This document shows positions 25,978 through 33,638 of a stretch of 37,882 bases of DNA, in pieces. A model generated the notes under the pieces. It was given only the letters and a program-made list of their open reading frames with translations. It was not told the DNA's origin and ran no database searches. Source of the DNA: Bacteriovorax sp. (lineage in GTDB: Bacteria > Bdellovibrionota > Bacteriovoracia > Bacteriovoracales > Bacteriovoracaceae); the NCBI GenBank assembly GCA_018060625.1, contig JAGOVS010000012.1, positions 1 to 37,882 of the forward strand, in the 5' to 3' direction. Both the position numbers and the translations under genes were made by a program. Positions within the stretch are counted from its first letter, which is position 1. Each line of letters begins with the position of its first letter.

Positions 25978-27126
25978 ATGAAGAAGGTCTTAATATTAGT
26001 ATTATTAGTATTGAACTCATTTAGCCTATCGGCAAAAGATGAATTTAGTCTTGAGTCAGCAAAAAAACAGCTAGTGAATGACAATATTAACATCGCTATC
26101 TCTTACCAAAATTATGTCAGTGTGAAAGAGCAATCGAGAGTTAAGATGCTTCAGTTATTGCCGACAATCACTGTTGATCTTCTTGTGAGCGATTATCAAT
26201 ACACAATTTTGCGATCAATTATTCCTGAACCAACGAAGTATTTTGATGCTTTGGCCGCGCAATCTTTGGCCGGGGCCGCCAATCTCAATAGAGTGATTGT
26301 TAAAAAGAATTTATTAGAAGATTTAGAAAAAAGTTATTTCTTATTCCAATTCCACAAAGAAACAGTAGAAAGTCTACAAAGTGAATTGAGCATACGCAAA
26401 GTTATTGCAGAAAGATCTAAAGAAGCATTTGATTTAGGGGCCATCAGTTTTGATGATTTTTACCTAGCTCAGCGTTTTGTGGTTGCTGCCAAGACAAACC
26501 TAGTGAATGCGACTGAAGTCTTAAAAAACGACGAATTTACATTAAAACTTCTTTTGCAATCAAATGACCTTTCTGAATTTGATCTAATGGTTGAAGATCT
26601 TTATAATGCTTCCCTTGCTTTTCCAGCAGATGTCAATGAAGCGATGGATATTGCGGTTAAGCATTCTTTAGAAGTTGAGCAGTTTGATTATTTGATTCAA
26701 GCAGCTCGTAAAACAAAAACGGGCGTGGCCGTTTCATGGATTTCTTGGGGGGGAGTTGGATTTGACTACTTTGCCAAGGTCTCCGTTGCAAGAAGCGAAA
26801 TAAAGAAATTGCAACTTCAAAAAGAGAAGGCAATCATTGGACTTCGAAATCAAGTGGCAACGATTTATGCAGAAATTGAAAAGTTAAAGGAGAAATTAAC
26901 TTTTCATAATGAGCTACTTGAAATGTCTAAAAATGAATATGCTCGTGCTCAAGAAAATTATAATAATCAATTAGGGACTCTCTTAACTCTCAAGGCGGCA
27001 GAGATTTCACTAATAAACGTTCAGCGTGATTCGAGAAGAATGCAGTATGATCTTGAACTTAAGTATTTAAAGCTTAAGCGAGTCATCGGTGCCAACATGC
27101 TTACCAATGAAATTCCAAAGATTTAA
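25978..27126 (+). CDS. TolC-like outer-membrane efflux protein
   Basis: This is a 382-residue exported protein with signal peptide MKKVLILVLLVLNSFSLSA. It shows the duplicated helical pattern of outer-membrane factors. The first half has SLESAKKQLVNDNINIAISYQNY. The second ends with the typical long coil and SKNEYARAQENYNNQLGTLLTLKAAEISLINVQRDSRRMQYDLELKYLKLKRVIG. It is somewhat shorter than TolC (about 470). TolC proteins trimerise into a channel through the outer membrane and periplasm for type I secretion or RND efflux. The open frame extends to TTG 25936, but ATG 25978 has a TTGGAG site and a proper signal peptide. A second TolC-like gene follows 22 bp downstream. No pump or adaptor gene is adjacent. 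Confidence 0.72.
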   Translation: MKKVLILVLLVLNSFSLSAKDEFSLESAKKQLVNDNINIAISYQNYVSVKEQSRVKMLQLLPTITVDLLVSDYQYTILRSIIPEPTKYFDALAAQSLAGAANLNRVIVKKNLLEDLEKSYFLFQFHKETVESLQSELSIRKVIAERSKEAFDLGAISFDDFYLAQRFVVAAKTNLVNATEVLKNDEFTLKLLLQSNDLSEFDLMVEDLYNASLAFPADVNEAMDIAVKHSLEVEQFDYLIQAARKTKTGVAVSWISWGGVGFDYFAKVSVARSEIKKLQLQKEKAIIGLRNQVATIYAEIEKLKEKLTFHNELLEMSKNEYARAQENYNNQLGTLLTLKAAEISLINVQRDSRRMQYDLELKYLKLKRVIGANMLTNEIPKI

Positions 27127-27148
27127 TGCAAATACAATTGAGGTTAAA

Positions 27149-28681
27149 ATGAAAAAGCGACTAAATTCCACATTTGTATTCTTCATATTATTACTTAGTT
27201 GGAATAGTGATATTTGGGCCATAGAGAATTTACCTTCATCAACGCTTAGAGGAAACTTAGAAAGTATGCTTGAAGCTTTTCCTGGAGAGTCAGATCTTTT
27301 CGCCATTAAAAGAATTGCCGATAAAAACAATAGTGACATTGAAGTTGCGTTTCAAAATTATATTATTGCCAAAAAACGCGTCTCTATCGCGCGAGCGGCA
27401 TTAAATCCAGTAACGACAGGGCAATTGTTGGGGATTTCGTTAGGATTAAATTACTTATGGGCCCCTCTTGCTCTAGAAGCTGTTCTCTCAATTCCTACGA
27501 AGCTTTATAATATCTCTACAAATAAGTATCTGGCTAAAGCGGCATTTTATAATTCACATGAAGCAAAGTTAGCACTTAATAATGAACTGGCCCATCTTTA
27601 TTTTGATATCTTAACTCATGAAGTGATACTTAAAACAATTGACGAAGAGATTAGTGTTTTTCTCTTTCATAAAGATCAAATTGAAAAAATGCCCAATTCT
27701 GAAAAAGGTATGCAAAATATTCAAATGTCTCTTATTCATTTAAAAATGGAAAAAGCAGATATTTACAATCTTTACCTAGAAGAGATTGCGGCCTTAAAGA
27801 CTCTGTTAATGATGGAGCCTAATGAAGAATTAAAGCTTTCTCACTCACCTGTTGAAATAAAAAAATCCTTCCTAGAGGGGCTTGATGTTAAAAAACTTCA
27901 GGATTTCTCAGTGGTGAATAGTTATCAGTATAAGGTTAATCTTAATCTTGAGCATGCAGCTGAATCGAATATTAAATCGACTCGTTGGTCGATATTATCT
28001 TTTGCGGGACTTAATCCTTCCTATCGATCACGTATCCGCGTCTCAAAAATGGATGCCAACGTGGCCCATGACCAAAAAGTGAGTACAGGAATAAAAGTAA
28101 GAAATGGCAGTTTGATGGTTTTAAACAATTTTGAATCATCCCTCAATATTTTTGAAAATTATGATTTAACCTATAATGAGTCCATCATTGTTATGGAGGA
28201 CTATTACAAACAATACACCCTTGGGAATGCCACTGTGGACAGTGTTGTCGAAACCTCAATCTCGGCGATTAGAGATTTTAGGAGTAAAGTGGTTGCTCAA
28301 TATGCAGCACTGGCATCCTTAGATGATCTCTCTAAAGCAGTGAATTTTCAATTTCGTTATAATCGCGAAGCAGACAGAGCTCAAAGTCAGATTGAAAAGG
28401 CAAAACTTTATGATTTATCCGTTGAGGATTTTTCAGTTATAAGAAAAAGCAATTCGGAAAATTCCATGGTTCTTGCCATAGATTCAGACTACAATCATTT
28501 AATAGAAAAAGTGACTTACCAATTTGAAAATAATATTTACCCTACTCAGACATCAGATAATGATACAAAGGATTTTTATTCAGTATTTTCAAAGACAGAC
28601 ATTTCAGAGAATCATTTTCGGGGAGTGGCCAGGGTTTATTTTTATAACGGCCATGAATGTGAAGTTAAATTTAAATTATAA
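27149..28681 (+). CDS. Second TolC-like outer-membrane protein
   Basis: This is a 510-residue exported protein with signal peptide MKKRLNSTFVFFILLLSWNSDIWA. Long helical stretches typical of the outer-membrane factor superfamily are seen in SDIEVAFQNYIIAKKRVSIARAAL, LNNELAHLYFDIL, and NESIIVMEDYYKQYTLGNATVDSVVET, where the family usually has Y..G..s..dvl. A C-terminal extension of about 100 residues beyond the usual end is unassigned. The region between helices has few obvious beta strands. The frame is open to 27089 inside the first TolC-like gene, but ATG 27149 with a TTGAGG site gives the signal peptide. It may form hetero-trimers with the upstream protein or an independent channel. Identity is less certain than for its neighbour. 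Confidence 0.6.
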   Translation: MKKRLNSTFVFFILLLSWNSDIWAIENLPSSTLRGNLESMLEAFPGESDLFAIKRIADKNNSDIEVAFQNYIIAKKRVSIARAALNPVTTGQLLGISLGLNYLWAPLALEAVLSIPTKLYNISTNKYLAKAAFYNSHEAKLALNNELAHLYFDILTHEVILKTIDEEISVFLFHKDQIEKMPNSEKGMQNIQMSLIHLKMEKADIYNLYLEEIAALKTLLMMEPNEELKLSHSPVEIKKSFLEGLDVKKLQDFSVVNSYQYKVNLNLEHAAESNIKSTRWSILSFAGLNPSYRSRIRVSKMDANVAHDQKVSTGIKVRNGSLMVLNNFESSLNIFENYDLTYNESIIVMEDYYKQYTLGNATVDSVVETSISAIRDFRSKVVAQYAALASLDDLSKAVNFQFRYNREADRAQSQIEKAKLYDLSVEDFSVIRKSNSENSMVLAIDSDYNHLIEKVTYQFENNIYPTQTSDNDTKDFYSVFSKTDISENHFRGVARVYFYNGHECEVKFKL

Positions 28682-28696
28682 TCAATTGAGGTCCAT

Positions 28697-29983
28697 ATGA
28701 AAAAATGTATTTTATCTTTATGTTTTTTGCTTAGTAGTTTTTCAGTTTTTGCTTATAACCCCACTCTCGATCCGGTCATTTTGAATGTCGAAGGATGTTT
28801 GAATACCCAAAAAGTAATGCTTTGTAGTTCAGAGCTGCCCTCTCTTTTGAAGTCTCTCTCGATGGACGTTCGTGGGGAGTTTGCAATGTATCTACGGGAA
28901 TTACTTCAGACTCATAAGAATGAGCAAGTTGTCCATAACCTTTATATAGAGCTTCAATCGGTGATTGATCTCTATGAAAAGCTTGATACTCAAAGTAATT
29001 GGTCTTTCAGGGCCATTAAGAACTTGCTAGATGATGTGGCGATTGAGTATGTAAAACTTGCTCCAATCGATCAAAGCTTTCTGACAAAGCTTTATAAAAA
29101 TCAAGGAGGAATAGGTGGGCGTTTTGGACTTTTGACGACTCTCAATGATAAATTATTATCACTGACTTCAATAGTCGATATGGAGAACTTAATTCGCTTT
29201 CTTGAAGTCGCAAAAGAATATTCTCGATCTATTCGGGATGAACAATATGTCTATAATACGGCCGTTGAAATGATTCGGAAATTAACGGATATGGAACTTA
29301 AGATTCGTCCAGGGCATGAAGGGATATTTTCAATCGTATTTGATAATCCTGAAATGGCCAAAACGCTTAAGATTGATACTCTGGTCGTCATTGAATCTAA
29401 TTCTAAAGATTCTTTAGTTGTTAATTTTGTTGCCTCAAACTCTCGCTTGGTGAAAATGTCTTTTACGGGAGCGATTATCTTAGGAGATACAATCTCAAGT
29501 AATCTTGACGTTTATAATAACGGCCAAGATACGGCGAATCCATTTTTTAAATTTGAATTGGATCGTCAGACAAACACGATTAAAGGGACTTTTTCAACTG
29601 CAAGATACGGTGTCATGAATTTCTCAGGCACATTAATGAAGTCAAATCTCTCCGTTTATGATGAATTATCAGTTAAGGGTCTTCGTTTAGATCAGTTAAC
29701 TGGTTCTTTTAAAGTAAAAGTTGGAAGCTTTCAAATGCAGTTAATTATTAGAAAGCGCACTGACGATCGATCTGTCACAGAGGCAGCTCTTTTTAATGAT
29801 AATGCAATGATTAGCTTTTCTAAAGTTACTTTGAATTCAGAGAAAGGAGTTCTCTCACTTGTAGATATAAACAATGAAAGAAAATTATCTCTTGCAGTTT
29901 TAGATATGCAGGATGGGCCTCTTTTTAAGGGGCAATTTATCAATGCTCCTCAAGCGAAAATTTTAGAAGTTCTTTCGAATTAA
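28697..29983 (+). CDS. Secreted protein of unknown function
   Basis: This is a 428-residue exported protein with signal peptide MKKCILSLCFLLSSFSVFA and no recognised family. The N-terminal 200 residues look helical, with a cysteine pair near the mature start (C34 in VEGCLN and C43 in MLCSSEL). The C-terminal half alternates short beta strands with polar turns (IFSIVFDNPEMAKTLKIDTL; MNFSGTLMKSNLSVYDELSV), suggesting a beta-sandwich or barrel-like domain. It follows the second TolC-like gene by 15 bp with a TTGAGGTCC site and so probably belongs to the same operon as the 1037-residue protein. It ends in a 4-bp overlap with the convergent protease-like gene. Context suggests an envelope partner of the TolC-like proteins, which is only an inference. 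Confidence 0.6.
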   Translation: MKKCILSLCFLLSSFSVFAYNPTLDPVILNVEGCLNTQKVMLCSSELPSLLKSLSMDVRGEFAMYLRELLQTHKNEQVVHNLYIELQSVIDLYEKLDTQSNWSFRAIKNLLDDVAIEYVKLAPIDQSFLTKLYKNQGGIGGRFGLLTTLNDKLLSLTSIVDMENLIRFLEVAKEYSRSIRDEQYVYNTAVEMIRKLTDMELKIRPGHEGIFSIVFDNPEMAKTLKIDTLVVIESNSKDSLVVNFVASNSRLVKMSFTGAIILGDTISSNLDVYNNGQDTANPFFKFELDRQTNTIKGTFSTARYGVMNFSGTLMKSNLSVYDELSVKGLRLDQLTGSFKVKVGSFQMQLIIRKRTDDRSVTEAALFNDNAMISFSKVTLNSEKGVLSLVDINNERKLSLAVLDMQDGPLFKGQFINAPQAKILEVLSN

Positions 29984-30510
29984 CTATTTTTTTTAAGAAT
30001 GAGTTGAGCTGTTAGTTTAGAAATTCGAACACGGCAGTCAATTGAATAGGCATGATCGAGAAGAACTTCTTGAAGTTCTTCTCCAAAGCCTAAATCAAAA
30101 GCAAATTGGTCGGCCTCAATCTGGGCCTGGAGAGTGTCAGTTCTTTGTTCGGTATGCTGATGATAAATATGTCCCAATTCATGTGCGAGAATCGCGATTC
30201 CATGAAAAGCACTTGCCGATTTTAAAAGTTGAATTAATTCTGGAAAGACTAAAATGAGGTGCTGCTTACCTGTTTTGCCAATAGCGCAGCTCAGATGGGC
30301 CTGGCAGGGGATCAAAAAAGTCTGATTCTTGCTAAAGAAGTGTCTTTGATCTTGAGTTAATGAGTCCAGCAATGTTCCAATACTTCGTTTTATGACCTTA
30401 TCGCTACTTATCCACTGATGATTTTTATCATTGATAAAAGTCTCTTTAAAATCTTCTTTAAGATTTTTTTTGGCGCTAGATGAGATTGTCTTTTTTAAGA
30501 AATCAAACAT
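29980..30510 (-). CDS. Small cytoplasmic HExxH metalloprotease-like protein
   Basis: This is a 176-residue protein without signal peptide or membrane helix. It carries HELGHIYHQH (zinc-binding HExxH at 110-114) and, 18 residues on, E132 in QIEADQFAFDLG. This E-A-D-x-F/A pattern provides the third zinc ligand in M48-type and related gluzincins. It is much shorter than M48 proteases such as HtpX and lacks their membrane helices, so it may represent a minimal cytoplasmic relative. Substrate is unknown. It is transcribed alone from the minus strand, divergent from the small secreted protein gene at 30634 and convergent (4-bp overlap) with the upstream secreted-protein gene. Confidence 0.65.
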   Translation of the reverse strand: MFDFLKKTISSSAKKNLKEDFKETFINDKNHQWISSDKVIKRSIGTLLDSLTQDQRHFFSKNQTFLIPCQAHLSCAIGKTGKQHLILVFPELIQLLKSASAFHGIAILAHELGHIYHQHTEQRTDTLQAQIEADQFAFDLGFGEELQEVLLDHAYSIDCRVRISKLTAQLILKKNS

Positions 30511-30633
30511 AACTATTGATCGGATAGCTTGCGTTGAGACTTAAGGAAAAAAGAATTCAGAGTTTTTTTGTCCATTAAAAACACAAGCTATGACAATTCT
30601 TAATTTCTGATAAGATTAATGGAAGGTGTTTGA

Positions 30634-31005
30634 ATGAAAATATTTTTTAGAGCAATGATCTTTTTTTTTAGTTTAACTTCTTCTATGGCATTTGGGATTG
30701 AGTCCCTTAATGGCTTTTTAGTGACTGCATTTGATGATCGCTTCAGAGTGGTTTCGGCCGAAAAATTCAAATCACAAATGGAAGTGATTGTAGAAAATAA
30801 AACTTTGGTAAGACTGATAGGGAAGGTGATGCTCAATAATAAAATAGTGGCCGGTTATGTTGCCGTTGATGCTGAGAAGTACCAAAAGATAGTGGTAAAT
30901 CTTAAAAAAGGTGATTTATTGCATTTTGTTCCTCTTTCTCCTGCATTTCAGGAAGTTGAACTTATCGTAGGAAATAAGATTTATGAAATTCCTCCAAAAA
31001 AGTAA
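30634..31005 (+). CDS. Small secreted protein of unknown function
   Basis: This is a 123-residue protein with a signal peptide (MKIFFRAMIFFFSLTSSMAFG) and a mature domain of about 100 residues rich in beta-strand pattern (VIVENKTLVRLIGKVMLNNKIVAGYVAV). No cysteines are in the mature part and there is no known motif. A GGAAGGTG ribosome-binding site supports ATG 30634. The gene overlaps the start of the phosphoesterase gene by 23 bp, which indicates one transcript and possible translational coupling. I do not recognise the family. Confidence 0.65.
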   Translation: MKIFFRAMIFFFSLTSSMAFGIESLNGFLVTAFDDRFRVVSAEKFKSQMEVIVENKTLVRLIGKVMLNNKIVAGYVAVDAEKYQKIVVNLKKGDLLHFVPLSPAFQEVELIVGNKIYEIPPKK

Positions 31006-32134
31006 TATTGAAAAAACGATTTTGGTTATTTCGGATCTCCATTTAAGTGCGGGGCCAATTGTAAATAATCGTAAGAACTTCTTAGAGGATTTTCATTACG
31101 ATAAAGAATTAATTGAGTTCATTGAATACCATTCAAGTGGGCATTATCTCGACCGTGAAGTTGAATTAATTATTAATGGAGATTTTTTAGATCTTCTTGC
31201 GGTTCCTTTTGTGAAGTATTTTGATGATGAGTTCTGGAGTGAGAATGCGGCCCTTTTAAAATTACAAATGATTCTTGATGCGCATGTCGGAGTCTTTGAA
31301 GCTCTACGGGATTTTATCAGTTATCCAAATAATCACCTGGTCTATATTTTAGGAAATCATGATGCAGAACTTGTTTTTGAAAGCTTAAGAGATTATTTAA
31401 GAAATCAGTTTCCTGAGAAGGATCGATCTAAATTTCGAATACTCCTTAATGATGACACCGTTTATATTCCTGAAGATGGAATAGTGTTAAGACATGGACA
31501 TGAATATGAAGTTGCTCATCAGTATAGTGTTAAAACATGTATTGCAACTGATATCAATCACAACAAATACTTTATTCCTCCCTGGGGGTCCTACTATGTC
31601 ACCAGAGTCATTAATAAATTTAAAGAAGGGAGAGATTATATCAATGCAGTGAGGCCCGTGAATAAATTTATAATTAATGGAATTATTTATGATCCACTTT
31701 ATACAATTCGATTTATGTTTGCCAATTTTTACTACTTATTAATGGTTAGATTCGTCATGATTTTTAAGCAAAATAAGAAATTATCTGAAATATTTGATCA
31801 CGTAAAAAATGAAATGCAATTATTTAAGGACTATGAATCTTTAACTGAGGTCTATGTGACTAGTGATGAGAACATTAAGGCCCTCATTGTAGGACATACT
31901 CATGATCCCATCTTTCGTGAATATGATGATGGATCGATTTTTATCAATACTGGTACATGGACAAAAATGTACAATTTAGATTTTGGAAAAGACTTCAATG
32001 GTGCGAAATTGACTTTTGCCCGCGTTGATATAAAAGAAAAAGCGAGTGATCAGGTGAATCGATTTGATCATCTAGAAATAAGTCTAAATGAATGGCGAGG
32101 AAGAAGTGATCTTCCTTTTCGCGAATTTAGGTAG
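30983..32134 (+). CDS. Calcineurin-like metallophosphoesterase
   Basis: This is a 383-residue cytoplasmic phosphoesterase. All metal-binding blocks of the family are visible: SDLHL with D18/H20, NGDFLD with D67, GNHD (124-127), RHGHEYE with H171/H173, and VGHTHDP near residue 310. The reaction is hydrolysis of a phosphomono- or diester with two metal ions. The substrate cannot be told from sequence. Insertions make it larger than LpxH (240), and a hydrophobic stretch around 240-265 (YTIRFMFANFYYLLMVRFVMIF) might contact the membrane. The gene begins inside the small secreted protein gene. It is convergent with the chemotaxis operon, 17 bp from cheX. Confidence 0.85.
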   Translation: MKFLQKSNIEKTILVISDLHLSAGPIVNNRKNFLEDFHYDKELIEFIEYHSSGHYLDREVELIINGDFLDLLAVPFVKYFDDEFWSENAALLKLQMILDAHVGVFEALRDFISYPNNHLVYILGNHDAELVFESLRDYLRNQFPEKDRSKFRILLNDDTVYIPEDGIVLRHGHEYEVAHQYSVKTCIATDINHNKYFIPPWGSYYVTRVINKFKEGRDYINAVRPVNKFIINGIIYDPLYTIRFMFANFYYLLMVRFVMIFKQNKKLSEIFDHVKNEMQLFKDYESLTEVYVTSDENIKALIVGHTHDPIFREYDDGSIFINTGTWTKMYNLDFGKDFNGAKLTFARVDIKEKASDQVNRFDHLEISLNEWRGRSDLPFREFR

Positions 32135-32151
32135 GATTTACTCCCAAAAAT

Positions 32152-32661
32152 TTATTCTTTTTCTGTATAACAAATTTCCATATACATCGGGCCGTGCTGT
32201 GTATTGAATGGAATTAAAATAATATTTGTTCCTGAGGGGTAAGAGATAGAATGATCTTTTCCTTCTACCAGTGATGGAATGGCCATATTGGAAGAGTAAC
32301 CCATAGTTTTCAAATCTCTTTTAGCATTACCCATAACCATGTTGACAATTTCTCCCCCTAGGTCATGAATTTCTGGAGAGTAGGAAGTGTATGTCTCACC
32401 AAGCATCGCACTGGCAACTTTGAAATACGTATCGTAGGGAAAAGAGATGACAAGCATGGCCTTGTATTGGCATCGATTACCATTTTTTTCCATTTCACCT
32501 GAAAGCCCTAAGACTGCAGAGATGTCTCCTCTTGAAATAGAGTCTTTTTTTATAATCGGCTTTTGGGTATCTAGTTTGGTGAATACCATCGTTTCAAAAA
32601 CATTTTTTGCAGCTTCAATAAATGGCTTTGAAAATTCGACAAAATGCGCGTCTGCTGACAT
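32152..32661 (-). CDS. cheX: CheX-like CheY-P phosphatase
   Basis: This is a 169-residue protein of the CheC/CheX/FliY phosphatase family, which accelerates CheY-P dephosphorylation. The catalytic signature D-x3-E-x2-N is intact as D100, E104, N107 in HDLGGEIVNMVMGNAK, and the trailing proline is P129. A single copy of the signature and a length near 155-170 fit CheX rather than CheC. The frame opens at TTG 32673, but ATG 32661 has a GGGAG site. It is the last gene of the five-gene minus-strand operon, 12 bp after the pseudo-HPt gene and one gene away from cheY, its presumed substrate. No cheA, cheW, cheB or cheR appears in this window. Confidence 0.85.
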   Translation of the reverse strand: MSADAHFVEFSKPFIEAAKNVFETMVFTKLDTQKPIIKKDSISRGDISAVLGLSGEMEKNGNRCQYKAMLVISFPYDTYFKVASAMLGETYTSYSPEIHDLGGEIVNMVMGNAKRDLKTMGYSSNMAIPSLVEGKDHSISYPSGTNIILIPFNTQHGPMYMEICYTEKE

Positions 32662-32673
32662 AGATACTCCCAA

Positions 32674-33177
32674 TTAAAGTCCAAGACTTTTCATTAATTC
32701 ATCAATTGAATTCTGATTTAAATTTGTATTATTATCGATGGCGCAAGACGCCCTTTCGATGTCCTTAAATTTCGCTGATAACCAATTGAGCCTTGTAACA
32801 AAGGCATTGGTATTCAGATTATTCATACTTGTTTCGTTACCATTGAGCAGTGATTTATTCATTTGTCTGAGCATGTGGAGTGAATCAAATAATACGGCAA
32901 CAACAACTTCGATAAGTGGAAGGTCTTTTATCTGCGAGGACTTATATCCTATGACTTTACCAAGTTCACAGAAGGTCGCAATTTCCGTTGCACCAATTGA
33001 TTTGGCCGCGCCCATGATTCGATCAATGATTTGCCCAAATTTTTCCAACTCTTTTGTATTTGATGGGTCTTCTTCCATCAACGTTAAAGATGCTTCAAGT
33101 TGATCGAAGAGACTATTGGCCTCATCACAAAAATCCTGAATGATTTCCTTCATAGAAGGATCGTTTAGTATACTCAT
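32674..33177 (-). CDS. Helical pseudo-HPt-like protein with CheZ-like C-terminal tail
   Basis: This is a 167-residue all-helical, soluble protein. Residues 11-65 resemble the P1/HPt domain of CheA (FCDEANSLFDQLEASLTLMEED ... KFGQIIDRIMGAAKSIG). The HTLKG signature is replaced by D52-R-I-M-G56, so the phospho-accepting His is Asp and the conserved Lys is Met. After a flexible Asn-rich linker (about 143-156) the protein ends SIDELMKSLGL, which closely resembles the CheY-binding C-terminal helix of CheZ (VDDLLDSLGF). Encoded between cheY (8 bp away) and cheX (12 bp), it is probably a CheY-binding adaptor, decoy or divergent phosphatase. The CheZ-type catalytic D-x3-Q helix is not apparent. Its function is an inference. 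Confidence 0.7.
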   Translation of the reverse strand: MSILNDPSMKEIIQDFCDEANSLFDQLEASLTLMEEDPSNTKELEKFGQIIDRIMGAAKSIGATEIATFCELGKVIGYKSSQIKDLPLIEVVVAVLFDSLHMLRQMNKSLLNGNETSMNNLNTNAFVTRLNWLSAKFKDIERASCAIDNNTNLNQNSIDELMKSLGL

Positions 33178-33185
33178 CTTTTCAC

Positions 33186-33581
33186 TTATTTAAAAATACG
33201 CTCTATCTTTTCTTTAAGAACTTGGGCCGAGAATGGTTTTACAATAAAATTGCTAACCCCTGCTTTAACTGCAATAACGACGTTCCCTTGCTCAGCTTCA
33301 GCTGTAATCATTAAAAAGGGTAATTTTTCTAGACCTGGAGTTGCTCGAACATTTTTTAATAAGTCAAGGCCAGAAAGTTGGGGCATATTCCAGTCTGAAA
33401 CAATAAATTCATATGGCTTTCCTTCTTTTATCGCATTTTCTATCATTGGCCATGCTGTCGCACCATCATCAGCTTCTGTTATATTGGTAAAACCAATTTG
33501 AGAGAGCATGTTTTTAATAATTTTTCTCATCGTAGACATGTCATCAACAACGAGAATTTTGATATCAGATTTTAAGGCCAT
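33186..33581 (-). CDS. cheY: CheY-type single-domain response regulator
   Basis: This is a 131-residue receiver domain without an output domain. Conserved residues are the acidic pair D13/D14, phospho-acceptor D63 in VSDWNMP, switch Thr T93 in MITAE, and K115 in VKPF. The W64-N-M-P stretch and length match chemotaxis CheY (E. coli 129 residues). The rotameric switch residue equivalent to Tyr106 is F112. Phosphorylated CheY would bind the flagellar switch protein FliM. The neighbours CheX and the CheZ-tailed protein point to local control of CheY-P lifetime. It is the third gene of the operon, 46 bp after the HD-GYP-like gene. Confidence 0.9.
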   Translation of the reverse strand: MALKSDIKILVVDDMSTMRKIIKNMLSQIGFTNITEADDGATAWPMIENAIKEGKPYEFIVSDWNMPQLSGLDLLKNVRATPGLEKLPFLMITAEAEQGNVVIAVKAGVSNFIVKPFSAQVLKEKIERIFK

Positions 33582-33617
33582 GAAGAAACTCCTAATAAAA
33601 GTTCTTATCTTTTTAAT

Positions 33618-33638
33618 ATGCTGCTTACTATGCTGCTT
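33618..33638. repeat. Short direct repeat at the HD-GYP-like stop codon
   Basis: ATGCTGCTT occurs twice (33618-33626 and 33630-33638) separated by ACT, spanning the end of the HD-GYP-like gene. On the coding strand this gives tandem stop codons TAG TAA between the two copies. It may mark a small duplication. Confidence 0.5.
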
